Of a stretch of DNA of 64,000 nucleotides, positions 39,001 through 46,676 are shown in pieces. Below the pieces are notes generated by a model. That model saw only the letters and a program-made list of their open reading frames with translations. It made no database searches and was not told the origin of the DNA. Numbering within the stretch: position 1 is the first letter of the stretch; each line of letters starts with the position of its first letter. A program made the translations under genes and the position numbers. The stretch spans positions 55,147-119,146 of the forward strand of contig JAHECO010000009.1 in assembly GCA_024641705.1 (NCBI GenBank), written 5' to 3'. Source of the stretch: Candidatus Kryptoniota bacterium (GTDB taxonomy: Bacteria > Bacteroidota > Ignavibacteria > Kryptoniales > JAKASW01).

Positions 39001-39421
39001 GATCGAGGGCCTCGCGTTGCCACGTGAAGAATACGAGTTCAATCTCTCTTACTACAACTCCGCGACATATTGGATCGACATAGATCAGATGTTGACGATA
39101 TTCGGACTAGATCGCGGGAGTCTGGAAAACCAGGAGGCAGTCAAAGAAGCAGTCCGCCGACTTGCGTCGCGAATGCCGACATACATTACATTGAAGAACG
39201 TAAAGAAGCGGTGGGGGAAAGGACAGGAAGACGTCTACCCGACCCTTCAATACGAAAAATTATGGGGTGACATGACGACCCTTCAGGAACTGAATTGTGC
39301 ATACGTGGTTGTCCCTCGCGAACGCGGACAGCAGCTGAAGGAGCCGGCCCAGATGGACGGCTGGCTGAGGGACGGATCGGCGGAATACGTAAGCTCTCTC
39401 TGTGACTGGAATTCGCGGTAA
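36095..39421 (+). CDS. Putative bifunctional GHMP sugar kinase / UDPGP-family uridylyltransferase fusion
   Basis: An 1108-residue protein. Residues 1-150 are helical and unassigned. The middle part resembles GHMP kinases of the fucokinase/heptose kinase type: [20 protein letters not shown] (from about 188), [16 protein letters not shown] (about 313; ATP loop), [16 protein letters not shown] (about 365; like the GGWQDQ motif of fucokinases) and [12 protein letters not shown] near 530. From about 735 to the end is a UDPGP-type pyrophosphorylase: [37 protein letters not shown] and [16 protein letters not shown]. The kinase is N-terminal and the transferase C-terminal, the reverse of FKP. Likely role: phosphorylate a free sugar at C1 and convert it to a UDP-sugar. 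The exact sugar is unknown. Confidence 0.75.
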   Translation: MSTLVDLITSKDPAVRDQALDSFCRAASIDQLLNEAAVLEEFRHSSSNLYEQVRSLFFLYAIHRFHIPTKKGIVTRGLIPFLGYKDLLNRRFEEAIQSFLLVQEKEGCQDGISSALAVAYRSLGFQTLANQVRASVRSVRGNQWMFRTGHVSDHPLHIVPALLRKKNGLYPIVHEQTPVRMDLSHSGWSDIFFLGMDFPEGARVLNVSIDLAVRDGSGSLTPRPPVEVYLRVIDVPVIRLVSTDLGAVTEITSFAQLFNFAEDYLGLLKAAVIASGIVPPGMEGLSQPFPEVLSKILGPGLGIEIVSQVNGIPKGSRLAVSTTLLSSIITACMRATGQTSALTGSLSEMERRTVAARAILGEWLGGSGGGWQDSGGVWPGVKLIEGVQSTESDIEFGVSRGCLLPRHTVLTENDVSRDARRQLQESLVLVHGGMAQDVGPILEMVTERYLLRSKVEWSSRKEALSLFEEIVTQLENGNIRALAGSTQANFFGPIQSIIPWATNLYTESIIKEVQSEFGKDFLGFLMLGGMSGGGMGFFFKPARRREAQRRLQEIMSAQKRRLEHGIPFAMEPVVYDFAINEKGTSAELLDSDETVMPQRYYTLMVPSLLRKDPRTITADQRSELEHFSSASRTNPSLGGVLQQILDRILPESNVQSSNGDTLQDLLKKHGFDQVQHEQIKADLRIGRIGLAQNRLPISSTITDVDPGDVFDCTADTISRYQGIGTDAIASGQVAVLTLAAGAGSRWTKGAGTVKALNPFCRIDDAQRTFLETHLAKSRKTTKEFGVDIPHVISTGYLTHDAIRRYLEQEGYYGYAENTYLSPGKNVGLRLVPTVRDLRFAWLEMPQQLLDEQAQKVLESLQASLMDWAERTGEASDYTNNLPLQCLNPVGHWYEIPNLFSNGVLSRLIADHPQLKFILVHNVDTMGANIDPGILGRHIESKAGMTVEVITRRLEDRGGGLAKTDGHFRLIEGLALPREEYEFNLSYYNSATYWIDIDQMLTIFGLDRGSLENQEAVKEAVRRLASRMPTYITLKNVKKRWGKGQEDVYPTLQYEKLWGDMTTLQELNCAYVVVPRERGQQLKEPAQMDGWLRDGSAEYVSSLCDWNSR

Positions 39422-39481
39422 TCACAGTCGTCCTGCGTTTCAGCTTGGATCGACTGGATACGCCCAGAACCCCTTCAGGCA

Positions 39482-39530
39482 GCTGACTCACAATTAGCGG
39501 GTCGGCGGGGCAGGTTCCTCAGAGCCCACA
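39482..39530 (+). repeat. Structured repeat, copy 2
   Basis: GCTGA (39482-39486) can pair with TTAGC (39494-39498) through a G-U pair, so the hairpin of copy 1 is kept despite base changes. GGTCGG follows at 39500, then CGGGGCAGGTTCCTCAG and GCCCACAGAA. It lies 60 nt after the kinase/transferase fusion gene. Shares GCCCACAGAA exactly with copy 3. Confidence 0.5.
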
Positions 39531-39585
39531 GAATCTTTTCACGCCTATCGAAGTTGACGACTCTCAGAATTTGTCGTTTCTAATT

Positions 39586-40632
39586 TTACACGCACCCGCA
39601 CGATTTTCTTACCGTTAGTTCCGTCTGAACAATGATCTTCCTCCCGGGCTTGGCTCGCTCCTCTATTTCTTCAATGAGGGCTTCTGCGGCAGATTTGCCT
39701 ATTTCGTAGGCAGGCTGCCTGATCGTTGTCAGCGGGCTCAGTGCGAGCTCAGCCCGGATATCATCGGTCATACCTACTATCGCAATGTCCTGAGGGATAC
39801 GTAGCCGGTGCTCTTGAATCGCCTTTATCGCCCCGAACGCCGCAGGATCGTTGACAGCGACGACAGCATCCGGGCGTTCGCGTGGGGAAAGTTGAAGAAG
39901 TCTTTCCATGGCCACATACCCACCCTTCTCATGAAAACCAGACTGAACGATCAGTTCCGGTCTAACCTTCATGTTGTGTCGGGCGAGAGCCTTCTTGTAG
40001 CCCTTCATCCTTCCTTTCCCGATGGAAACTGTCGGCGGACCACTTAAATGTGCTATGGAATGGTAACCGTGGCCGATCATGTGCTCGGTAATCCTTGCGC
40101 AACAATCCTCGTCATCAATGCTTACGCACGTTGCCCCAATATTCTGAACGACCCGGTCGAAAAAGACTATCGGCACACCTTGACGGATAGTCTCTTCGTA
40201 CATTGAGTGATCCGTCACCGTTTGAGCAGTCGAAATGAGCAGCCCGTCAACACGCTTGGATTGCAGCGTCATTATCGCGTCCTGTTCTCGGTTGACATCC
40301 TCTGCCGTACTGGTCAAGATCAAGTGGTAGCCTGCCGAATAGACGGCGTCTTCGATTCCGCGTATGACTTCGGGGAAGAAGGAGTGACTTATCTCGGGCA
40401 CTACGACGCCTATAGTCTCAGTCTTCCTCAGCGCCAGGCTTCGCGCAATGTGATTTGGAGTGTAGCCGTACTTTCTCGCAGCGCTGAGGACTTTTTCGCG
40501 GGTTTTACGGTTTACATTTGGCCGCCCGTTCAGCGCCCTCGATACAGTCATCGCCGAGACACCGAGTTTTTCGGCGATCGCCTCGGCCGTAATGCGTCGC
40601 GAGACTTTTCCCGAACGCTTTCTTTCGCTCAT
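39586..40632 (-). CDS. LacI family transcriptional repressor
   Basis: A 348-residue repressor. The helix-turn-helix TAEAIAEKLGVSAMTVSRALNG with the hinge HIARSLA is at the N-terminus. The sugar-binding domain follows (TIGVVVPEISHSFFPEVIRGIE, GLLISTAQTV, DAVVAVNDPAAFGAIKAI, TTIRQPAYEIG). ATG 40632 is chosen over the TTG at 40680 because AGGA is well placed before it and the protein then begins at the usual distance from the helix-turn-helix. It is divergent from the arabinogalactan locus and should control the operator at 40903. The inducer is probably galactose, arabinose or an oligosaccharide. Confidence 0.93.
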   Translation of the reverse strand: MSERKRSGKVSRRITAEAIAEKLGVSAMTVSRALNGRPNVNRKTREKVLSAARKYGYTPNHIARSLALRKTETIGVVVPEISHSFFPEVIRGIEDAVYSAGYHLILTSTAEDVNREQDAIMTLQSKRVDGLLISTAQTVTDHSMYEETIRQGVPIVFFDRVVQNIGATCVSIDDEDCCARITEHMIGHGYHSIAHLSGPPTVSIGKGRMKGYKKALARHNMKVRPELIVQSGFHEKGGYVAMERLLQLSPRERPDAVVAVNDPAAFGAIKAIQEHRLRIPQDIAIVGMTDDIRAELALSPLTTIRQPAYEIGKSAAEALIEEIEERAKPGRKIIVQTELTVRKSCGCV

Positions 40633-40682
40633 GTCATTATCCTGTTGATTTACTGATTCCGCACTTATCTTTCCCAACAATT

Positions 40683-40692
40683 TAACATGTTA
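40683..40692. promoter_or_regulatory. Small palindrome near the repressor start
   Basis: TAACATGTTA is a perfect 10-bp palindrome just downstream of the predicted repressor promoter. It could be an autoregulatory site, but its half-sites are arranged differently from the operator at 40903, so this is tentative. Confidence 0.35.
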
Positions 40693-40700
40693 TAGATAGA

Positions 40701-40709
40701 ATTATAACA
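40701..40709 (-). promoter_or_regulatory. Extended -10 promoter of the LacI-family gene
   Basis: On the minus strand the sequence reads TGTTATAAT, an ideal extended -10 element (TGnTATAAT). It lies about 70 nt before the repressor ATG. No good -35 is visible, which is normal for extended -10 promoters. Confidence 0.55.
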
Positions 40710-40861
40710 GTCGTCAGCCGCGAGCGACTTCGCAGCATGATGCCCGGCTGCGCGGGGGAGATCGCTGCCGGATGTGGGAGACATAGGAGGCTGCCGGCAA
40801 CAATGGCGGGCAACCGGGTGAGCCGTTTACGCACGGTCAATAAAAAAAATCGATTGACCTC

Positions 40862-40890
40862 TTGACATTCATATTTGATGTCGCTAATTT
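40862..40890 (+). promoter_or_regulatory. Sigma70-type promoter of the arabinogalactan locus
   Basis: TTGACA (40862-40867), a 17-nt spacer and TAATTT (40885-40890) form a near-consensus promoter. Transcription would start near 40897, giving a leader of about 500 nt before the receptor gene at 41412. The LacI-type operator lies just after the start site. Confidence 0.65.
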
Positions 40891-40902
40891 AAGGCGCGCT
40901 TG

Positions 40903-40916
40903 TGTTAGCGCTAACA
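40903..40916. promoter_or_regulatory. LacI-family operator
   Basis: TGTTAGCGCTAACA is a perfect 14-bp palindrome with the central CG typical of LacI/GalR operators. It sits 12 nt after the -10 hexamer, where a bound repressor would block transcription. The divergent LacI-family gene is 270 nt away, so it is the obvious regulator. Confidence 0.8.
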
Positions 40917-41411
40917 TATTTCACTTTGCAAGGGAGAAGCAAATTGATACCTTGGTCACGACCTGACCGCAAAAGTCCATTCATGCGGGAGGGATCTTCA
41001 GTCCCGTTCCTCGGTTTATACCCCCAATTCCGCCTCCGGGCACCTTCTCCCCCAAAAAGTGCGCAATTATCTCGCAAAATGCGCTACGGTCCACCCTCTT
41101 CGAGAATCAATCCGGACCTACTATCCCGTTACCATGATGATATCGAACACTTTTCTCGTTTCTCTTTGCCGGTCAAACTAATGTCGAATCAAACTTCCAG
41201 AATCCGATTCGTATTTCAGTAGGCGAAACTATTGCTCGATAGAGAACCTGTCCAGTAACTGAACGATTGCCGTTTTGTTAACAGTCAGACAAGAAGGATC
41301 TGTTCATGATCGTCGCAATCGATAACTGGTGTCATACTGTCGCTCTGGAGCACAAGTACATGCTGAGACTTATAACACAATTCTCAAAAAGGGATGGAGG
41401 TTGAAAGAAAA
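40917..41411 (+). other. Long leader before the TonB-dependent receptor
   Basis: About 495 nt with no supported gene. One 106-codon frame (40902-41222) opens at a GTG inside the operator and has no recognisable domain or RBS, so it is probably chance. No known riboswitch is recognised. GGAGG at 41396-41400 is the ribosome binding site of the receptor. Confidence 0.45.
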
Positions 41412-44400
41412 ATGACAAGAAGGAATTACACAGCTTTCTTCGTCTCAATAGTGGTTTTGTTTACATCTCAGCTGGCATGGAGTGCCGCCGGAAGGATTGA
41501 AGGAAGAGTGACCGATGCCAGTACGGGCGAACCTCTTCCCGGTGTTACACTCCAGCTCGTGGGGACCTCGATGGGCACGGCCACGGATTTGAATGGCCAT
41601 TATTTGATTTCTAATGTCCCCGCCGGTTCATACAGCCTAAAAGCATCGTATGTCGGCTACAAAGGGGAGACGCATGAATTCCGGATTAATGAAGATGAGC
41701 ATCTCGACATGAACATCAGGCTGGAAGCGGTCGGAGTCGCCGCGAAAGAAGTGGTCGTGACGGCCCAGGCCAGCGGCCAGAACGCAGCCATTAATCAACA
41801 ATTGACTTCTAACAATGTTGTCAATGTGGTCTCATCGGCACGCATCCAGTCACTTCCGGACGCAAACGCAGCGGAATCGGTCGGAAGACTGCCCGGAATC
41901 TCACTGGTCAGAAGCGGGGGAGAGGCCACACAAATAGTGATCCGCGGACTTCAACCTCAGTACAACATGATCACTATTGATGGAATACCAATTCCCTCCA
42001 ACGATGCCGGCAACATTTCTGCCAGCGGTGCTTATGCTACACCTTCGAACACCGCAGGCGGGCGAGCGGTTGATGTAAGTATGATTTCATCAAACTCGCT
42101 CGAAGGTATTGAAGTCTACAAGACCGTTACACCTGATATGGATGCGGCCGTTCTTGGCGGTACCGTCAACTTCAACATCCGGGAAGCCAAAGCAACTCCC
42201 ACCGGTGCGCCTTCGCTCTCTCTTCTCGCTCAGGGAGGATATAACGATCTTATGAGCTCATACGGCGACTACAAGTTCGTCGCGAGCATAGAAAAGCGAT
42301 TTTTCAATGATCGTCTCGGCGTATTCGTGCAGGGCATCGTACAACAGCAGAACCTGACTTCAGACCAGCTCGGAGGATCGTATTATCAGCCCAACAAACA
42401 GGACGTACCAGATTCAGTAGTCCTTGGCAGTCTTAGTCTCACATTTGCCCCGCGGCAGGAGCAGCGATATGATGGAATTGTGACACTGGATTACAAATTG
42501 CCTGCCGGCAAGATAGACCTTGTGAATTTGTTGAGCCGTGGTAAAACAGCGACCGAATCCCACAGTGAAACCTATAACCTTGCGACCTATGGCAATGACA
42601 TCCAATTCGGCACACAGCAGACGTCTAATGTGCTCAATGTCGTGACGAATATCCTGGAATATGAGCAGACCGTAAGCTCGATCAGGCTGGACCTCAAGCT
42701 CTCCAACTCGTACTCGGATAATCTCACTCCTGATGGCTGGAGCCTGGTCTTTGATCAGCTTTCGGCGGGGACGGGTAACATACCGAACTATCAGAGCCCC
42801 GTTCAGATTGCCAAAGCAGCTCAGGACATGATAAACCTGAACAATATGTATTGGGCGGGCAATTCCACATGGAGGAGCTTCAACAAACAGAACAATACTC
42901 AAGCGTCGATCAATCTCGAGAGGAATTTCAATCTGTCTGACATAGTCTCTCTAACGTTGAAAGCCGGAGGCATGTATCAATACACTACCCGCTATTACAA
43001 TTTTGACGACGGATTCGGGAGCTTGTATGGCGGCAATGCCGCGGGACGCCGATTGCAGCTCGTTCAGGCCCTCCCATGGCTGACGCAATCGCCGTATAAT
43101 CTTGACCCTACAGGCAACACACCCTTTTCGATTCTCGGGTTCTATAATCCGAATATGAATTTCGGGAAGTTTCTTGGCGGTGAATATGGCATGTATTCCG
43201 GAGTGGGTGTGGGCACAATCGGTACGGTAATAGACCAACTGAAAATCTTAGGTCAGGCAACAACGCAACGAGAGACGGTCCCGGATTACCTTCCGGACGT
43301 GTACGGGAGCCTGGCAAGTGATTACCATGGAAATGAATTCAGGAGCGCCGAATACATCATGGCGACGATCAATATCGGTCCCCAGCTGACCCTCATTACC
43401 GGCGCTCGCTACCAGGGACTAAAGACCTCGTATACCGCTCCCCAGTTTATTGGAGATGCGGATGCGACGAATCCATATCCGGATGTCAGTCTTCTTCCAT
43501 ACACTTGGGTGACGAAAGATGAATACCATGGATATCTGCTGCCGGATGTTAGTCTGAAGTATGATCCGTTCACCTGGTTGAGTGTTCGCGGCTCGTATAC
43601 GAGTACGCTTGCATATCCGGACTTCAGCCAGATCACGCCGAGACTGGATGTCGCCAGCAGCAGCGGTCACTGGGTGATCTGGAACAATTATGCTCTGAAG
43701 CCGGCGTATTCGCATAACTACGATCTTCAGATGGCCGTGTATGACAACACTATCGGATTGTTCGCAGTCGATCCATTTCTGAAACGTATCGAAAATCTAA
43801 TATTCTTCAATCAAGGGATATATATAGTCGATCCCTCGCAATATCCTGGGGTTCCCAGCTACACTCAGACCTTTTCGCTCGATACATATATCAACAACCC
43901 GTATCCGGTTAACGTCTGGGGTATTGAAACCGAGTGGCAGACGCATTTTTGGTATTTGCCCGGTCCACTCAGCGGGTTGGTTCTGAATGTCAACTATACT
44001 CACATATTCTCCAGCGCAAAGTATCCCTTCAATAACACCGTGCATTCAACGGTCTATCCTTTTCCGACCAAACACGTGGATACCTCTTACACTGACAGAC
44101 TAATACAACAGCCGAACGACGTCGTCAACCTGTCGATCGGATACGACTTCAGGCAATTCTCGATATTGGTCTCCATGATATACCAATCCGAGGTTTATAA
44201 TAGGACAAACTTTTATAACGCGCTTCGATCCGACAAATCAAATTATGTCCGGTGGGACCTGGCTGTAAAACAGGGATTACCGTGGCAAGGTGTTCAGCTG
44301 TACTTCGATATCAATAATCTTAACAGTGCAAGCGATATATATGTGGTGAGAGGATCTGGTTTTCCAACGTCGGAGTCCGATTACGGACTGACGGCAAATT

Positions 44401-44426
44401 TAGGCCTTCGCTGGACGCTGCAATGA
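41412..44426 (+). CDS. TonB-dependent receptor with carboxypeptidase-regulatory-like domain
   Basis: A 1004-residue outer-membrane receptor. ATG 41412 follows GGAGG and starts a signal peptide (YTAFFVSIVVLFTSQLAWSA). Residues about 25-105 are a carboxypeptidase D regulatory-like domain (RIEGRVTDASTGEPLPGVTL). The plug follows (VVNVVSSARIQSLPDANAAESVGRLPGISLVRSGG, QIVIRGL, ITIDGIPIPS), then a beta-barrel ending in aromatic LGLRWTLQ. The SLPDANAAESVGRLPG style plug is typical of oligosaccharide receptors of the Caulobacter type. No SusD gene follows. It should import galactan or arabinogalactan oligosaccharides and is the first gene under the LacI operator. Confidence 0.92.
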   Translation: MTRRNYTAFFVSIVVLFTSQLAWSAAGRIEGRVTDASTGEPLPGVTLQLVGTSMGTATDLNGHYLISNVPAGSYSLKASYVGYKGETHEFRINEDEHLDMNIRLEAVGVAAKEVVVTAQASGQNAAINQQLTSNNVVNVVSSARIQSLPDANAAESVGRLPGISLVRSGGEATQIVIRGLQPQYNMITIDGIPIPSNDAGNISASGAYATPSNTAGGRAVDVSMISSNSLEGIEVYKTVTPDMDAAVLGGTVNFNIREAKATPTGAPSLSLLAQGGYNDLMSSYGDYKFVASIEKRFFNDRLGVFVQGIVQQQNLTSDQLGGSYYQPNKQDVPDSVVLGSLSLTFAPRQEQRYDGIVTLDYKLPAGKIDLVNLLSRGKTATESHSETYNLATYGNDIQFGTQQTSNVLNVVTNILEYEQTVSSIRLDLKLSNSYSDNLTPDGWSLVFDQLSAGTGNIPNYQSPVQIAKAAQDMINLNNMYWAGNSTWRSFNKQNNTQASINLERNFNLSDIVSLTLKAGGMYQYTTRYYNFDDGFGSLYGGNAAGRRLQLVQALPWLTQSPYNLDPTGNTPFSILGFYNPNMNFGKFLGGEYGMYSGVGVGTIGTVIDQLKILGQATTQRETVPDYLPDVYGSLASDYHGNEFRSAEYIMATINIGPQLTLITGARYQGLKTSYTAPQFIGDADATNPYPDVSLLPYTWVTKDEYHGYLLPDVSLKYDPFTWLSVRGSYTSTLAYPDFSQITPRLDVASSSGHWVIWNNYALKPAYSHNYDLQMAVYDNTIGLFAVDPFLKRIENLIFFNQGIYIVDPSQYPGVPSYTQTFSLDTYINNPYPVNVWGIETEWQTHFWYLPGPLSGLVLNVNYTHIFSSAKYPFNNTVHSTVYPFPTKHVDTSYTDRLIQQPNDVVNLSIGYDFRQFSILVSMIYQSEVYNRTNFYNALRSDKSNYVRWDLAVKQGLPWQGVQLYFDINNLNSASDIYVVRGSGFPTSESDYGLTANLGLRWTLQ

Positions 44427-44463
44427 TTTCCCAATGGTAAACTTGAACAGGAGGAGAGGCGAC

Positions 44464-44560
44464 ATGAGAAGAACGTTTACTTAATCGCTGCGTTGCTGCC
44501 GAGAAGTTGACCTCCGGCACGGCGCAGATGATCATTCGGTCAAATTGATAACATCAGTGG
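44464..44560 (+). pseudogene. Possible decayed 5' end of an exported-protein gene
   Basis: AGGAGGAG is followed by ATG 44464, but the frame stops after six codons (MRRTFT). Neighbouring frames read LIAALLP and then LTSGTAQ, pieces that together resemble a signal peptide with a cleavage site. This looks like a gene start broken by frameshifts and a deletion; it may be the remnant of a receptor partner gene. Tentative. Confidence 0.35.
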
Positions 44561-44605
44561 GTGTTAGTTCCAAAGTATAACCCTTAAAAGAAAGGATGCT
44601 TGGTT

Positions 44606-46354
44606 ATGAAATCAGCTATTACTTCGTTGCTGCTGGTTGCTGTCGTGTCACTTGCAGCAGTGCCATCAGCATCGTTTGCCGCCCCAAGCGCCGATACCGT
44701 TATCGTATCGGCATTGCCGCCGGGCAACCTCAACAATTTCATAAACGCGGATACTACTTCCGGAGGTTTCGTCAAACCAAACACGGTATTCCTGTTGAAG
44801 CCTACCGGCGCAATTGACACAGTTTATTACCTTACTGCACCAATATCTCCGAAAGGGAATGTCCATATTGTCGGGTATATCAATCCGAATACTGGTCACC
44901 CTCCGGTAGTTGCACCTTCCATTGCTGGGGACAACACGTCGATCGGTTACTTCTTCGGTCCGCAGGGCAATGATACACTCTCGCTCGAGGGATTGTACTT
45001 CCTGGGCACGCGAACCGACAGTATATCATTTACGGGCCGTTTCGTTTCTCCGGCCGGGGATAGCAACGTGTTTATCTTCGATCAGTGTATTGTTGAGAAT
45101 ATTTCAGGTGCCGGCACCCCCAACCTCTTCGATACGTGGAATCATGATCACAACAGTTTCTACGTGACTAACTGCGAATTCAGGAACAACCAGGACGATA
45201 ATCCACAGAATCCCGGCTTCGCGTGGGTGGATCCGGGGACATATCCGTGTGATACCGCAGAGTTCTACAATAATACTTTCTTTCTTACAGGCGGATACGT
45301 TCTCGGTTCATCGGGGTACGGTTGCACATTCCTCGATTTTGAGCACAACACCATTTTCTTTTCGGGGCAGGGAGGCGCCTTCGACCTGTACCAAATGACC
45401 AACGCGGTCATAAAGAGCAACATCTTCTTCAGCGTTTCTTCGGCAGCCTACCCCGACTTATGGTACAACAACATCCCCGGCTCTTGGGGCTCCGCGGTGA
45501 TCCCAATAGACTCATTGCGTTCTCTGACGGCAGCTCCTTACAACTTGACAGAGGCTGGCAGGCACATTACGATCACAAACAATGCGTATTTCTGGCCCAA
45601 GGTCACAACCGACAATTGGTCACAACTTAATGCCGGTATCATGGCGAGCACTCCGCTTCGTCCCCCGGATTTCATAAACACACAGCCGGGTATGCTGACG
45701 AACAAAACCGCGTGGCCTTACATTAATGTGGCAAACAATGACAGCGTCGATCCGAGTTTCAACTCTACACTTGTACAGACGGCGGGGACTCAAATGGCTG
45801 TCTTTGTTGACACTTGCTGGGCAAACGGCGGATCTGGCATGGGTATTCGCCCCTACGTATACCCGTTGTATAATCCTCCTTCGCTTACAGCGGCATGGCC
45901 CAACGTTGCAAGCAATTGGGCCTCAACGCAGGGCTACCCCGTGCCGGAAAATCTGGCTTACAGCAACACGGCTCTTCAAAGCGCAGGTAGCGATGGTCTC
46001 GCGTTGGGTGATCTGAACTGGTTCCCCTCTCAGCTGGCGCAATGGAAAAAGCCGGTCACTGCCGTTAACCAGACTAAGAATCCGGTACCGACCGAGTTTG
46101 CACTGAGCAACAACTATCCGAACCCATTCAACCCGTCGACTCAGATCAGAATCAGTCTGAAGCAAGCCGGCGTGATCAGCTTGGCAGTCTACAATGTGCT
46201 CGGCCAGCTCGTGCAGGTTGTGGATCAGGGTTACAAGCCCGCGGGTGAATATCTGTACAATGTTAACATGGATAGATTTGCCAGCGGCGTCTATTTCTAT
46301 ACTCTCAGGCAAGGAGCGAATTCCATCACCAAAAAGATGCTCCTCCTTAAGTAA
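44606..46354 (+). CDS. Secreted beta-helix-like protein with T9SS sorting domain
   Basis: A 582-residue protein with signal peptide (SLLLVAVVSLAAVPSASFA). ATG 44606 has AAAGGA 9 nt upstream. The central part has parallel beta-helix rungs (NVFIFDQCIVENI, FYVTNCEFRNN, AEFYNNTFFLTGG, LDFEHNTIFFSGQ, AVIKSNIFFS), as in pectate lyase-like folds. The C-terminal 80 residues are a type A T9SS sorting signal: NNYPNPFNPSTQIRI, YNVLGQLVQVV and SGVYFYTLRQG. It is probably exported and anchored at the cell surface to bind or cut pectic side chains. Confidence 0.82.
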   Translation: MKSAITSLLLVAVVSLAAVPSASFAAPSADTVIVSALPPGNLNNFINADTTSGGFVKPNTVFLLKPTGAIDTVYYLTAPISPKGNVHIVGYINPNTGHPPVVAPSIAGDNTSIGYFFGPQGNDTLSLEGLYFLGTRTDSISFTGRFVSPAGDSNVFIFDQCIVENISGAGTPNLFDTWNHDHNSFYVTNCEFRNNQDDNPQNPGFAWVDPGTYPCDTAEFYNNTFFLTGGYVLGSSGYGCTFLDFEHNTIFFSGQGGAFDLYQMTNAVIKSNIFFSVSSAAYPDLWYNNIPGSWGSAVIPIDSLRSLTAAPYNLTEAGRHITITNNAYFWPKVTTDNWSQLNAGIMASTPLRPPDFINTQPGMLTNKTAWPYINVANNDSVDPSFNSTLVQTAGTQMAVFVDTCWANGGSGMGIRPYVYPLYNPPSLTAAWPNVASNWASTQGYPVPENLAYSNTALQSAGSDGLALGDLNWFPSQLAQWKKPVTAVNQTKNPVPTEFALSNNYPNPFNPSTQIRISLKQAGVISLAVYNVLGQLVQVVDQGYKPAGEYLYNVNMDRFASGVYFYTLRQGANSITKKMLLLK

Positions 46355-46357
46355 CAT

Positions 46358-46504
46358 GGATTCCGCGAGGTTGTCCCAAAACAAGGAAAATGTCATTCTG
46401 AAGGAGCGGAGCGACTGAAGAATCCACTTATTCGTTCTGAAAAATGGATGCTTCACTTCGTTCAGCATGACAGACAAGACTTTCTGGACAGCCTCGCGGT
46501 TCCC
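46358..46504. repeat. Imperfect-palindrome interspersed repeat (MITE-like)
   Basis: Outer inverted arms (46359-46377 with 46485-46503, both around CCGCGAGG) enclose inner arms starting TGTCATTCTGAAGGAGCGGA and ending TTCACTTCGTTCAGCATGACA. The whole 147 bp could fold as one long hairpin. Its minus-strand translation contains SLRSFRMT and MLNEVKHP, spurious peptides often seen in Bacteroidota/Chlorobiota genomes. It lies 4 nt after a stop codon and may end transcription there. No transposase is present. Confidence 0.7.
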
Positions 46505-46676
46505 GATATCGCTCACAGTTCCGCATCCCGACGTTATTCGGTTGGCAGAATTCTCATCGGGAGAACACCATGGCCAAAGGTCGGCGAGTAAGACGACTTA
46601 ATTGACAGGTTCACGAAGTGCAGATAAGATTGGAGATTTGGCAGCCTGTGAGGCCGGAGAAGGACGCGACTTCGTC

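Noticed and set aside
40902..41222. Plus-strand frame of 106 codons in the receptor leader
   Set aside because: It starts inside the LacI operator at GTG without an RBS, and its composition (Pro/Arg/Ser-rich) does not look like a real protein.
45923..46516. Minus-strand frame of 197 codons containing MLNEVKHP and SLRSFRMT
   Set aside because: These peptides arise from the palindromic repeat, and the rest is antisense to the T9SS domain of the beta-helix gene.
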